Assembly (NCBI GenBank): GCA_017524615.1
Contig: JAFXVJ010000050.1
Location: 1 to 64,000, forward strand
Direction: 5' to 3'
DNA length: 64,000 bases
Source of the DNA: Clostridia bacterium
GTDB taxonomy: Bacteria > Bacillota > Clostridia > Christensenellales > Aristaeellaceae
Of this stretch, positions 7,612 through 15,981 are shown one piece after another. Position numbers and translations under genes: made by a program. The notes under the pieces were generated by a model, which had not been told where the DNA came from, searched no databases, and was given only the letters and a program-made list of their open reading frames with translations. Each line of letters begins with the position of its first letter. Within the stretch, counting starts at the first letter, position 1.

Positions 7612-9447
7612 TCAATAGCCGCCGTTATTGGGATTGCTGTTGGGATTCTGGCTGCCGTTGTAGCCGCTGTTATCGTATCCGCTGCCGGGGTATCCGCCGG
7701 GATAACCGTTGCCGTAGCCATTCGGGTAATTATTCTGGTAGCTGTTCTGGTAATTGACCGGATAGCTGTTCGGGGCGCTGAAGGGACGGTAGAAGAGCAC
7801 AGCCAGGAACAGGGAAACGGTAGAGAACAGGATGAAGATATTCAGGATCAGCGCGATGGCGTCCAGGCTCATGCGCAGAGCGCTGGTATCCACGAACTGC
7901 ATGATGAGATGGAACACGCACGCCGCCGCGCCGATGCCCAGGGCAATGAAGGTAAGCAGCGTCTTGCGCTTTTCATCGATCACCTGGCCCTTGAGCAGGT
8001 AATGGAAGCCCAGGCCCAGCACGCACAGCAGCTGCACAAACAGCACCAGCGCTACATACCAGCTGTCAGCCAGCACGAAGGTGAGCACGCCCGCAGCGGC
8101 CAGGAACACGCCGATGGCATACATCAATTCGCACTTCCGGGGCAGGAACACGCCCAGCACCATCATGACGCCGGCGGCCAGCCACAGCAGCAGGGCGAAG
8201 AAGGTGGCGAACTTAAAGGCAATGATGCTGAAAATGAAGCCTACGAAAGCGCAGCCGGCAAACACGCACGCCATGATCTGGGCGATGGTGGTGGCACGCC
8301 ACAGCTGCACGGGCGCCTTTTCCTCCTTGACCTTCTTTTCCCGGAACACGGACATGTCCGGATGATACAGGAACAGCGCGCAGGCCAGCGCTGCCGCGCC
8401 CAGGATGCTGAACACGGCCCACAGCACCGTGCCGGTGGACTTGATCATGCCCAGCTCTCTGCTCGCCACTCTCATCATGGAGGAGGCATCCTTGCTGATG
8501 TTGCTGTACAGCACAGAATAAGCGCCGGAGTTCATGCCCATGCTCCGGTTGATTTCACCGAAATACCTGAACGTGGGGATCAGGCACAGCAAAGTGCCCA
8601 CGATGCCGCAGCCCAGGCCCGCATAGCAGGCGATGCGCTTGATGACCTCGTTGATCCCCCGGCCGTGGAGTAGATAATTCAGCCCCACCAGCACCAGCGC
8701 CGCGGCGGCGAACACCAGCAGCACGGCGCCGATGATGTTCATCCAGCCCAGGCCGTAGGTTTTCACAAAGAAATGACCGATGGCCGCAAGCAGCACGCCG
8801 CCGCCGGCCACCAGGGTGCCGATGGCCGATATCAGCGATTTCTTCAGCATCAGCCCCAGCACCAGGCATACCGCGCCGCCCAGCACCAGCACATCCGCGA
8901 TGATGGCCATGGCCTTAAAGGAGGAGGGACCGTAATACATATCGATTTTGGCCCAGGCCGCGTTAAAGTGCGCGATATGATTGATCAGCACCAGCAGAGA
9001 CAGGCCGGCGAAAGCGTACAGGAGCAGCTGCACGATGGTGGGCAGCTGTTCCTTCTTCACGAACTTGGGCAGCTTCACCACGTTGTTGGCCGGATTGGGG
9101 GTGCGGGGCGCCCGGGGCTGCCGCGGAGGCTTGGCCTGCTGATAGCCGCCCTGATAGGGGGTCTGCTGCTGGGGATAGCCCTGGTTCCATTGCTGCTGAG
9201 GCTGCTGGGGATAGCCCTGATTCCACTGCTGCTGGGGCTGCTGGGAATAGCCCGGGTTCATCTGCTGCTGCTCCTGCTGCGGCGGATACCCTTGAGGCGT
9301 TTCTGGCTGCTGGGGCACATAGCCTTGATTCCATTGCTGCTGAGGCTGCTGCGGCGCATAACCGCCGTTCCATTCCGGGGCCGCGCCGGCATCGGACTGG
9401 GGCTGTTGGGCGTTGGCCGCGCCGTCCGTGTAAGGATCGTTGCTCAT
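7612..9447 (-). CDS. Large Q/P-rich multi-membrane protein with a duplicated membrane module
   Basis: I read 611 residues starting MSNDPYTDGAANAQQ. The first ~115 residues are low-complexity Gln/Pro/Tyr/Gly repeats (QQPQQQWNQGYPQQ units). Then come roughly a dozen hydrophobic helices in two blocks (about residues 130-290 and 375-545), and an Asn/Tyr/Gly/Pro-rich tail (NYQNSYQNNYPNGYGNGYPG). Each block ends in a matching motif, GLNYLLHGRGI and GFHYLLKGQVI, so the membrane part looks duplicated. The smaller neighbour (9585-10454) has one copy, GLHYLLNGRVI. I chose the second of two adjacent ATGs because the neighbour also starts MSN and the spacing to GGGAG is better. No function is recognised. 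Confidence 0.75.
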   Translation of the reverse strand: MSNDPYTDGAANAQQPQSDAGAAPEWNGGYAPQQPQQQWNQGYVPQQPETPQGYPPQQEQQQMNPGYSQQPQQQWNQGYPQQPQQQWNQGYPQQQTPYQGGYQQAKPPRQPRAPRTPNPANNVVKLPKFVKKEQLPTIVQLLLYAFAGLSLLVLINHIAHFNAAWAKIDMYYGPSSFKAMAIIADVLVLGGAVCLVLGLMLKKSLISAIGTLVAGGGVLLAAIGHFFVKTYGLGWMNIIGAVLLVFAAAALVLVGLNYLLHGRGINEVIKRIACYAGLGCGIVGTLLCLIPTFRYFGEINRSMGMNSGAYSVLYSNISKDASSMMRVASRELGMIKSTGTVLWAVFSILGAAALACALFLYHPDMSVFREKKVKEEKAPVQLWRATTIAQIMACVFAGCAFVGFIFSIIAFKFATFFALLLWLAAGVMMVLGVFLPRKCELMYAIGVFLAAAGVLTFVLADSWYVALVLFVQLLCVLGLGFHYLLKGQVIDEKRKTLLTFIALGIGAAACVFHLIMQFVDTSALRMSLDAIALILNIFILFSTVSLFLAVLFYRPFSAPNSYPVNYQNSYQNNYPNGYGNGYPGGYPGSGYDNSGYNGSQNPNSNPNNGGY

Positions 9448-9584
9448 CATGGATGCTCCCTTCAAAAATCTATTTCACTTCAACACCGCTTGCGGTGCAA
9501 AGGGCAAATTGCACAGGAGCGGCTCGTCCCTGCCGGTTACCGGGCGTGCGGCCGCTCCAATGCCGTCCGGCATTTCTTATGTGG

Positions 9585-10454
9585 TCAGTTGGGATTGTAT
9601 GTCATCACCGCCAGATGCTGGCATGCCCGCACACAGACTGTGGAAATCAGGAACCACATCACGATGACGCTCGTCTGCATATAGCGGCCGCCGCCGTTGG
9701 CCAATGTATTCAGGATAAAGAACAGGATTTCGCCCAGGCTGAACACCATGGTGATGATGACCAGCGCCGTTTTCGTGCTGCTGCTGATGACGCGGCCATT
9801 GAGCAGGTAATGCAGCCCGATCAGCAGCCAGCAAATCAGCTGCACCAGATTCGCCAGCATGAACAGCGCGTAATAGATCTGTCCTTCCGTTCCTGCGTAG
9901 CGAAAGCCGTCAAAGATGCCGCCGGCAATGACGCTGATCAGGTTCAAAAGCCCCATCAGCGCCATCAGGAAGGAGCCGACCGCCGCTGACCAGGAAAGGC
10001 GGGAGCTGATGGACGCCAATACGAGGAACACGGATGCGATGAGGGCGAAAATCACATCGAGCCACAGGAACGTTTCGCCCGAGGCCGCGCTGAGCAAAGG
10101 CGTGTTGCCAACCAGGGACCAGCCCTTGGAGGCGTTGTAAATCATTTCGAAGAGCGAACCGAAGAGAAACAGCGCGGCAAAAATCAGCGCCATCAGGAAG
10201 GGCCCGCTCCTGGCGGCTTTCTGATAGCCGTAGTTCTGCTGGTAACCGTAATTCTGCTGGTACCCGCCCTGATAATTGTTCTGATAGTTATTCTGGTAGT
10301 TTTGCTGATAACCGTAGTTCTGTTGATAGCCTTGTTGCTGTTGCTGCTGCTGCGGCTGGCTGTATCCGCCGCCCCAGTTTTCACCGCCCTGCCACTGCTG
10401 GGATTGTTGAGACTGCTGGGAACCCTGGTTTTGCCAGTAATTCGGATTGCTCAT
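9585..10454 (-). CDS. Q/N/Y-rich multi-membrane protein, paralogue of the downstream gene
   Basis: A 289-residue protein starting MSNPNYWQNQGSQQSQQ. About 80 residues of Gln/Asn/Tyr/Gly repeats (QQNYGYQQNYQNNYQ) precede six or so hydrophobic helices. The motif IGLHYLLNGRVISSSTK lies between the later helices and matches both blocks of the 7612-9447 protein. The N-terminal composition resembles phase-separating or prion-like segments. In bacteria such tails also occur on DUF4064- or TM2-like membrane proteins. The two genes share the minus strand, 137 bases apart, probably as one unit. Function unknown. Confidence 0.75.
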   Translation of the reverse strand: MSNPNYWQNQGSQQSQQSQQWQGGENWGGGYSQPQQQQQQQGYQQNYGYQQNYQNNYQNNYQGGYQQNYGYQQNYGYQKAARSGPFLMALIFAALFLFGSLFEMIYNASKGWSLVGNTPLLSAASGETFLWLDVIFALIASVFLVLASISSRLSWSAAVGSFLMALMGLLNLISVIAGGIFDGFRYAGTEGQIYYALFMLANLVQLICWLLIGLHYLLNGRVISSSTKTALVIITMVFSLGEILFFILNTLANGGGRYMQTSVIVMWFLISTVCVRACQHLAVMTYNPN

Positions 10455-10592
10455 GCCTTTATCAACTCCCTATGTATGATTCACCTGCATTCTATTACAA
10501 TCGGTTAAAAATGTCAATCATTTGGCAGTATTCAAATCGTTTTCTTGCAGTTTTTCCGCTGTCATTCCCCTGCCAAGGCAGAAAATTGCACC

Positions 10593-10829
10593 TAATACTA
10601 TTCTCAAATAAAATCGGCAAGGAAGATAGACGAAGTTACAATGTCATCCCGACCGAAGCGGAGCGAGAGCGAAGCGGAGCGGAGGGATCTGGAAACTGGG
10701 TAATATGCTGCTGGAAGTAATCTGTTTCTCAAAGATCCCTCGACTTCGTTCCGCTCTCGCTCCACTCCGCTCGGGATGACAGGAGCGTTTTACTTTTTTT
10801 CTTGCTATTTTATTTTGAGTATAGTATAA
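10593..10829. repeat. MITE-like repeat, type 2, copy C
   Basis: A 237-bp non-coding element almost identical to 34686-34914. The ends are inverted (left TACTATTCTCAAAT, right ATTTTGAGTATAGTA). Inside, a ~48-bp arm (GTCATCCCGACCGAAGCGG...) pairs with CCGCTCGGGATGAC near the other end. It occupies half of the gap 10455-10919; the remainder holds nothing I recognise apart from the terminator at 10863. Confidence 0.75.
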
Positions 10830-10862
10830 CCGAGAGAATGCGTCGGCCCGGTGCAAACAAAT

Positions 10863-10887
10863 GGGGAATCCGCGCCGCGGATTCCCC
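10863..10887 (-). terminator. Terminator of the split-barrel protein gene
   Basis: GGGGAATCCGC and GCGGATTCCCC form an 11-bp perfect stem with a three-base loop. On the minus strand it is followed by ATTTGTTTG. Confidence 0.75.
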
Positions 10888-10919
10888 GTTGATATGGGAT
10901 GATCTGATATCATTCGCCG

Positions 10920-11414
10920 TCAGCCCAGGGGCCGTACCAGCACGATTTCGTAGAACAGCTCCGTGCCCTGAGGAGCGATTTCCTTCAGCGCGGCGATGGT
11001 GTCGGCATCGGTGACCTTTTCCAGGTTCATGCGGGCGCCGGCGGTGGCGTAGGGCGTTTCACCGGTGGGGGCGGAGGCATACATGGCCACCAGCGCGCTG
11101 CCGTTGTCAATGTTGACGGTCGTCTGGTTGGGGCTCAGGCCCAATTGGAGATAATAGGTGTCGTTCAGTTTGACGCAGCTGTAGATGTAGAAGCCGATAT
11201 TGGGCGTGCCGTCGGGATTGACGGAAGCGATGACGAAGAAGCCGTTGTAGGCGTTAATGGCGTTCATCAGGTCGTCGCCGGTGAGGGCTGCGCTGCCATA
11301 GTAGTTATTGACCGACGCGCTGGTAAAGGCATCCGCCGGGGCTTCGGCGGTCTCCGCCAGTACGGGCAGCGACAGCAGGCACAGCACCAGAGTCAGCATC
11401 AGAAGTTTTTTCAT
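10920..11414 (-). CDS. Secreted pyridoxamine-5'-phosphate-oxidase-like split-barrel protein
   Basis: A 164-residue protein. Residues 1-20 form a signal peptide (MKKLLMLTLVLCLLSLPVLA). The rest fits the FMN-binding split-barrel (PNPOx-like) family: GFFVIASVNPDGTPNIGFY, then YLQLGLSPNQTTVNIDNGSALVAMY and a C-terminal strand FYEIVLVRP. Family members bind flavin or heme and are usually cytosolic, so the signal peptide is notable. It may work with the secreted flavoprotein upstream (speculation). The start at 11414 has GGAAGG nine bases upstream. It is separated from alaS by a terminator. Confidence 0.75.
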   Translation of the reverse strand: MKKLLMLTLVLCLLSLPVLAETAEAPADAFTSASVNNYYGSAALTGDDLMNAINAYNGFFVIASVNPDGTPNIGFYIYSCVKLNDTYYLQLGLSPNQTTVNIDNGSALVAMYASAPTGETPYATAGARMNLEKVTDADTIAALKEIAPQGTELFYEIVLVRPLG

Positions 11415-11586
11415 GACAGAATCCTTCCTTTCCTGTTTTTTGTATGGCAAAAGGTTTGCGCGCGATGTTTTATGCATCCCTTTTCCTTAAAAAAATTGTA
11501 CCGCGCGCGTCCGAAAAAGTCAAGACGGAAAAATACGAAGCGGCGGGGCCGCGGCGCTGCGCCGGAAAGAAATGAAAGACATGAAA

Positions 11587-11623
11587 GACGCGCGGGCGGG
11601 GATGGCATCCCCCGCCCACGCGT
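11587..11623 (-). terminator. Terminator of alaS
   Basis: GCGGGCGGGG pairs with CCCCCGCCCACGC around ATGGCAT. On the minus strand GTCTTTCATGTCTTTC follows. Confidence 0.6.
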
Positions 11624-11674
11624 TTCGCTCTGCTTTTCTATTCCGCGACAGAACCGTTCCATCTGCCGCGCGTA

Positions 11675-13645
11675 TTATGCCTGACGGCCGATCGTGGCCT
11701 TGATACGGCGCACGCCGGCGGAGGAGGATTCTTCCTTCTGGATCTTGAAGGACACTAGATCACCGGTATTGGAGGCGTGGGGACCGCCGCAGATTTCCTT
11801 GGAGAACTGGCCCATGGTGTACACCTTCACCCGCTCGCCGTACTTGCTTTCGAACAGGCCCATGGCGCCCTGCACCTTGGCCTCGGCCACGGTCATTTCC
11901 TCCATGGTCACGGGCACCTTGGCGTCGATGGCCACGTTCACCAGGCGTTCCACCTCGGTCAGTTCCTCGGGGGTCATCTTGCGGCCGAAGGTGAAGTCGA
12001 AGCGCAGACGCTCGGCGGTGATGTTGCTGCCCTTCTGGTGCACTTCGTCGCCCAGCACCTTCCGCAGGGCGGCCTGCAGCAGGTGGGTGGCGGTGTGCAG
12101 GCAGGCGGTTTGCTCGCTGGCGTCGGCCAGGCCGCCCTTGAAGCGCTGCTCCGCGCCGGCATGGCTGGTTTCCTGATGCTGCCTGAAACGCTGGGCAAAA
12201 TCGTCTTCATCCACGCACAGCCCCTTTTCCGCGGCCAATTCCTTGGTCATTTCGATGGGGAAGCCGTAGGTGTCATAGAGCTTGAAGGCGCTGCGGCCGT
12301 CCAGGGTGTTCAGCGTGGCCAGGCGGGCCTCGATGGCCGCCTTCAGCACGTCCGGATCGCCCTTCTGCGCCGCCTCGATGATGGGCAGCATGTCGGGGGA
12401 GGGACGCAGCTTCTTGGTCTGGGCATGGTTTTGGGCGCAGGCCACGGGATCGGCGTCGGCCAGGATGGATTCCAGCAGCGCCCGCGTGTTCAGCACATTG
12501 TTATAGACCTTTTCAAATTCCTTTTCGCCCTGCCTGAGGGTGCGGGCGAAGCGGTCTTCTTCCAGCTTCAGCTGCTCCAGCACGAAAGCGGCGTTGTCCC
12601 TGAGCTCGGGATAGACTTCGCTGTACTGGTCGATGATGACCTGGGCGATTTCGCAGGTGAAGCCCGCTTCCATGCCCAGCTGCATGGCGTAGCGCACGGC
12701 GCGGCGGATCAGGCGGCGCAGGATGTAGCCCTGGTCCACGTTGGAGGGGGAGACGCCGCGGGGATCGCCCAGGATGAAGGTGGCGGTGCGCATATGGTCG
12801 GCGATGATGCGGAAGGCCCGGGTGGTGGTTTCGTCGGCGTCATACTTCTTGCCGGACAGCTCGGCGATCTTTTGCAGGATGCGCTCGAAAATGTCCGTTT
12901 CGTACACGCTCTTTTTGCCCGTCAGCACGCACACCGTGCGCTCCAGGCCCATGCCGGTGTCCACGTTCTTCTGCTCCAGGGGGATAAAGCTGCCGTCCGC
13001 CTGCTTATTGTACTGCATGAACACGTCGTTCCAGATTTCCAGATACGCGCCGCACTTGCAGGCCGGGGAGCAATCGGGGCCGCAGGGCTCCTTGACGATC
13101 ATGAACATTTCGGTGTCGGGACCGCAGGGGCCGGTTATGCCGGCGGGGCCCCACCAGTTGTGCTCCTTGGGCAGGTAGAACAGATGATCGTCCTTAACGC
13201 CGCAGCTGCGCCACAGGTTGGCCGCTTCCTCGTCCCGGGGGCAGTCCCTGTCCCCTTCAAAGACGGTGAAGGCCAGCTTATCCTTGTCGATGCCCAGCCA
13301 TTTTTCGCCGGTCAGGAATTCCCAGCTCCAGGGGATCATTTCCTTCTTGAAATAGTCGCCCAGGCTCCAGTTGCCCAGCATTTCAAAGAAGGTCAGGTGG
13401 CTCATGTCGCCCACGTCGTCGATGTCGCCGGTGCGGATGCACTTCTGCACGTCGGTGAGCCGGTTGCCGGCGGGGTGCTTCTGACCCAGCAGATAGGGCA
13501 CCAGGGGATGCATGCCCGCGGTGGTGAAGAGCACGGTGGGATCGTTTTCGGGGATCACGGAGGCGGAAGGAATGACGGCGTGGCCCTTTTCCTCAAAGAA
13601 TTGCAGCCACAGGGAGCGCAGGTCGTTGGCATTCAAGCGTCGCAT
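11675..13645 (-). CDS. alaS: Alanine--tRNA ligase, short form lacking the C-terminal domain
   Basis: A 656-residue AlaRS. The class II catalytic core is intact (FFEEKGHAVIPSAS, LFTTAGMHPLVPYLLG, KCIRTGDIDDVG, HLTFFEMLGNWS, VDTGMGLERT). The tRNA-recognition helices and the editing domain are present, with its metal motif His-Thr-Ala-Thr-His and Cys-Gly-Gly-Pro-His. The protein ends at ARG-rich VRRIKATIGRQA, just after the editing domain. The DHHA1/C-Ala part of about 200 residues found in most bacterial AlaRS is absent, and no frameshift is visible. ATG 13645 follows AAGGAG. A T-box leader (13655-13925) controls it. Whether another full-length alaS exists elsewhere cannot be seen here. Confidence 0.92.
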   Translation of the reverse strand: MRRLNANDLRSLWLQFFEEKGHAVIPSASVIPENDPTVLFTTAGMHPLVPYLLGQKHPAGNRLTDVQKCIRTGDIDDVGDMSHLTFFEMLGNWSLGDYFKKEMIPWSWEFLTGEKWLGIDKDKLAFTVFEGDRDCPRDEEAANLWRSCGVKDDHLFYLPKEHNWWGPAGITGPCGPDTEMFMIVKEPCGPDCSPACKCGAYLEIWNDVFMQYNKQADGSFIPLEQKNVDTGMGLERTVCVLTGKKSVYETDIFERILQKIAELSGKKYDADETTTRAFRIIADHMRTATFILGDPRGVSPSNVDQGYILRRLIRRAVRYAMQLGMEAGFTCEIAQVIIDQYSEVYPELRDNAAFVLEQLKLEEDRFARTLRQGEKEFEKVYNNVLNTRALLESILADADPVACAQNHAQTKKLRPSPDMLPIIEAAQKGDPDVLKAAIEARLATLNTLDGRSAFKLYDTYGFPIEMTKELAAEKGLCVDEDDFAQRFRQHQETSHAGAEQRFKGGLADASEQTACLHTATHLLQAALRKVLGDEVHQKGSNITAERLRFDFTFGRKMTPEELTEVERLVNVAIDAKVPVTMEEMTVAEAKVQGAMGLFESKYGERVKVYTMGQFSKEICGGPHASNTGDLVSFKIQKEESSSAGVRRIKATIGRQA

Positions 13646-13654
13646 GGGTATCTC

Positions 13655-13925
13655 TCTCCTTAACAAAAAAATATGTGCGTCTGCCTTCCTTTTGAAGACG
13701 AACAGACACACTGAATCCGCGGTACCACTTCATTTGGCGCTTTCGCGCCCACCTCTTGCCTGGTAACGGGAGGCCCCGATCCGCCTTGGGGAACGGCCTT
13801 TGGGACGGATGGCTCCGCAGTGGCCCATCTCTTCTTGCCGCGCCGGGCTTTCACCTTCCCCGGCTCGCTTATCCGGCAATCGCGCAGAGATATCTTCTGC
13901 TTCACAGCCTTATGCAATTGCGGAT
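13655..13925 (-). promoter_or_regulatory. T-box riboswitch (tRNA-Ala) upstream of alaS
   Basis: The T-box core AAGTGGTACCGCGG lies at 13730-13717 on the minus strand. UGGU pairs with the ACCA end of tRNA-Ala (discriminator A). A specifier GCC (Ala) at 13824-13822 is followed by ACTGCGGAG, the same layout as the Trp leader in this window. The terminator is a stem of GTGTGTCTG...CTTC with GGAAGGCAGACGCAC, then ATATTTTTTT (13711-13664). Uncharged tRNA-Ala would favour antitermination and raise alaS. Confidence 0.88.
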
Positions 13926-13954
13926 AGTATAGCGCGAAAACACTTTTCTGTCAA
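13926..13954 (-). promoter_or_regulatory. Promoter of the alaS T-box transcript
   Basis: On the minus strand: TTGACA (13954-13949), 17 bases, TATACT (13931-13926). Confidence 0.8.
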
Positions 13955-14122
13955 GGGAGCGGAAAAGCGAAATTGAGGCGCTGCGACGAGCGGCACGGGA
14001 ACCGATTTTCTCTTTTCAAGCGCGGCTTTTCCTGATATAATGGGATCGTGATCTTCGCGGATTTTTTCCATTGCGGGATGAGAATGCGTTTTTGCATCGT
14101 TCATTGGATCGGAGGGAATGCT

Positions 14123-14467
14123 ATGCAGGCCATGGAAGCGGCCAAAGCCCTGGCGGAGGCCATTCAGGAAAGCCCGGAATACCGGGAATACGCCCGCTGG
14201 AAGGCGGAAATCGACGCCGACGCGGGCATCAGGACGCTGGTGAATGAATACAAGAAGCTGCAGACGGCCATGCAGATGCGTTTGCTGGCGGGCCAAAGCA
14301 TGGATGGGGAAGACGCCCAGCGCTTCCAGTCCCTGAATGTGCTTTTGTTCGCCGATCAGCGCACCTCCGGATATCTGATGGCGGAAATGCGCCTGCAGCG
14401 CATGATGGGCGAAATTTTTGAAACGCTGACCCGGGCGGCGGGAATGGAAATTCCCCTGCCGGTGTAA
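14123..14467 (+). CDS. YlbF/YmcA-family regulator
   Basis: A 114-residue all-helical protein (MQAMEAAKALAEAIQESPEYREY...). It shows the Com_YlbF layout: ALAEAIQESPEYREYARWKAEIDAD, then VNEYKKLQTAMQ and a C-terminal helix MMGEIFETLTRAAGMEI. YlbF and YmcA with YaaT form a complex that affects RNase Y and mRNA processing in Bacillus. Small homologues are widespread in Clostridia. The ATG at 14123 has GGAGGG six bases upstream. An earlier in-frame start lacks a ribosome-binding site. The gene lies 15 bases before mltG, so the two are probably co-transcribed. Confidence 0.78.
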   Translation: MQAMEAAKALAEAIQESPEYREYARWKAEIDADAGIRTLVNEYKKLQTAMQMRLLAGQSMDGEDAQRFQSLNVLLFADQRTSGYLMAEMRLQRMMGEIFETLTRAAGMEIPLPV

Positions 14468-14482
14468 GCATGGGAGGGTCCC

Positions 14483-15673
14483 TTGAAAAAAGACAGGAAG
14501 CAGCGGGATTATACCCCGGAAACCCTGCGGGAAGAGCGGGAATACGGCATGTTCTGGTACAGCTGGCTGTGGACGGCGCTGCGGCCGCTGGGCATTGCGC
14601 TGTGCATTTTTCTGGTGGTGGCCGGGGTGGTGATGGCGGTGTGGAACAAGGTGGACCGCAGCTTTTTCGCGCCCATGGACGCAAACGACGGCACGCCCTA
14701 CGCCTTCACCGTGGAATCGGGCAGCAGCCTGACCCGGGTGGCCAATAACCTGGAGGCCGCCGGACTGATTCACAACCGCACGGTGTTCAAATACTACGCC
14801 GATTTCCTGGGCTACGGCCAGAAAATCCAGGCGGGGGAATATACCGTGCAGCGCAGCATGCGCATGCAGGAAATCATGGAATTGCTCACCACAGGCGACG
14901 GCAACCCCATCACCCGGAACATCACCATCATCCCGGGCTGGACCGTGACGGATATCGCTTCTTACCTGAAGGAGCAGGGCGTGATCCAGGATGAACAGGC
15001 GTTTCTGGCCCTGTGCCGCTCCGGCCGGGATTTTTCCGCGTATTATTACATCGCCGATGTGCTGGCGTCGGCCAATGTATCCAGCCGGCTGTATGCGCTG
15101 GAGGGATACCTGGCGCCGGATACCTATGAAATCTACACCAACGCTTCCATGGAGGACATCATCCGCAAGCTGCTGAGCCAGACGGAGGCTGTGTTCAAAG
15201 CGCAGTATCATGACCGGGCGGAGCAATTGGGCATGACCATGGATCAGGTGATCACCATGGCCTCCATGATCGAAAAAGAGGCCAAAACGGCGGACTTCGC
15301 CCGGGTATCCGCCGTGTTTCATAACCGGCTGCAGCGGAACATGGCCCTGGGCAGCGATGTGACGGTGAAATACGCCACCGGCATCCGCCGCATGGCCCTG
15401 ACCAACGCGGATTTGCAGGCGAACTCCCCATACAACACCTATGTCTACCGCGGCCTGCCCCTGGGGCCCATTTGCTCCCCTTCCGCGGCGGCCATTCATG
15501 CGGCCCTGTATCCCGATGAGCAGTTCATGGCCGACGGCTACCTTTACTTCTGCTCCAAGGATCCCAACACGGGGGAACTGTATTTCAGCCGCACCCTGGA
15601 GGAGCATAATCAGGCCGTCAGCATTTACGCGCCCCTGTGGCAGGCATACGATCAGCAGCAAGGCTTGCAGTAA
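14483..15673 (+). CDS. mltG: Endolytic murein transglycosylase MltG
   Basis: A 396-residue membrane-anchored protein. It has a cytosolic N-terminus, one membrane helix at about residues 37-58 (GIALCIFLVVAGVVMAVW), then an extracytosolic LysM-like segment (YAFTVESGSSLTRVANNLEAAGLI) and the YceG catalytic domain. Landmarks are LEGYLAPDTYEI, the ASMIEKEAK motif with the catalytic Glu, VFHNRLQ, SPYNTYVYRGLPLGPI and the end LYFSRTLEEHNQAV. MltG cleaves nascent glycan strands and sets their length. Translation starts with TTG at 14483 behind GGGAGGG. Length and domain order are normal. Confidence 0.93.
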   Translation: MKKDRKQRDYTPETLREEREYGMFWYSWLWTALRPLGIALCIFLVVAGVVMAVWNKVDRSFFAPMDANDGTPYAFTVESGSSLTRVANNLEAAGLIHNRTVFKYYADFLGYGQKIQAGEYTVQRSMRMQEIMELLTTGDGNPITRNITIIPGWTVTDIASYLKEQGVIQDEQAFLALCRSGRDFSAYYYIADVLASANVSSRLYALEGYLAPDTYEIYTNASMEDIIRKLLSQTEAVFKAQYHDRAEQLGMTMDQVITMASMIEKEAKTADFARVSAVFHNRLQRNMALGSDVTVKYATGIRRMALTNADLQANSPYNTYVYRGLPLGPICSPSAAAIHAALYPDEQFMADGYLYFCSKDPNTGELYFSRTLEEHNQAVSIYAPLWQAYDQQQGLQ

Positions 15674-15705
15674 GGCTGTTCTCAAATCAGCTAAAAATAT
15701 TTGGT

Positions 15706-15962
15706 AACTGTTCAGTCGCATAAAGTCAATCGCTTACGAAGCAGGGGCCTCCGATCCCACTTGGCGAAAAAAGTGCCGTTGGGAATACCGGCAGCCTCCG
15801 CTTTCAGCGGCCGGACCAGAAACCATATGCCGTCAAGTTTTTTCCGGGGTGGAGTCCAGGGGCCGAAGGCCCTTGGTTCAGGGGTTAGGGGGCTGAAGAA
15901 GCCCCCTGTCTCATCCTCGTAAGTGACTTAAAGTGTTTTAAAACTGTCTTGACTGAACAGTT
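15706..15962. repeat. MITE-like element with 12-bp perfect inverted ends
   Basis: AACTGTTCAGTC (15706-15717) and GACTGAACAGTT (15951-15962) bound 257 bp without a gene. The interior has a G/C-rich set of short hairpins (CCAGGGGCCGAAGGCCC, GGGGGCTGAAGAAGCCCCC). Similar hairpin-rich sequence occurs at 27730-27830. It fills the gap between mltG and the convergent histidine kinase gene. No clear target-site duplication. Confidence 0.5.
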
Positions 15963-15981
15963 GCAGTTTTTGAAAAATCAA

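Noticed and set aside
11777-13663. A 628-codon plus-strand frame opposite alaS
   Set aside because: It is a shadow of the alaS codons: low complexity, no ribosome-binding site, no recognisable domain.
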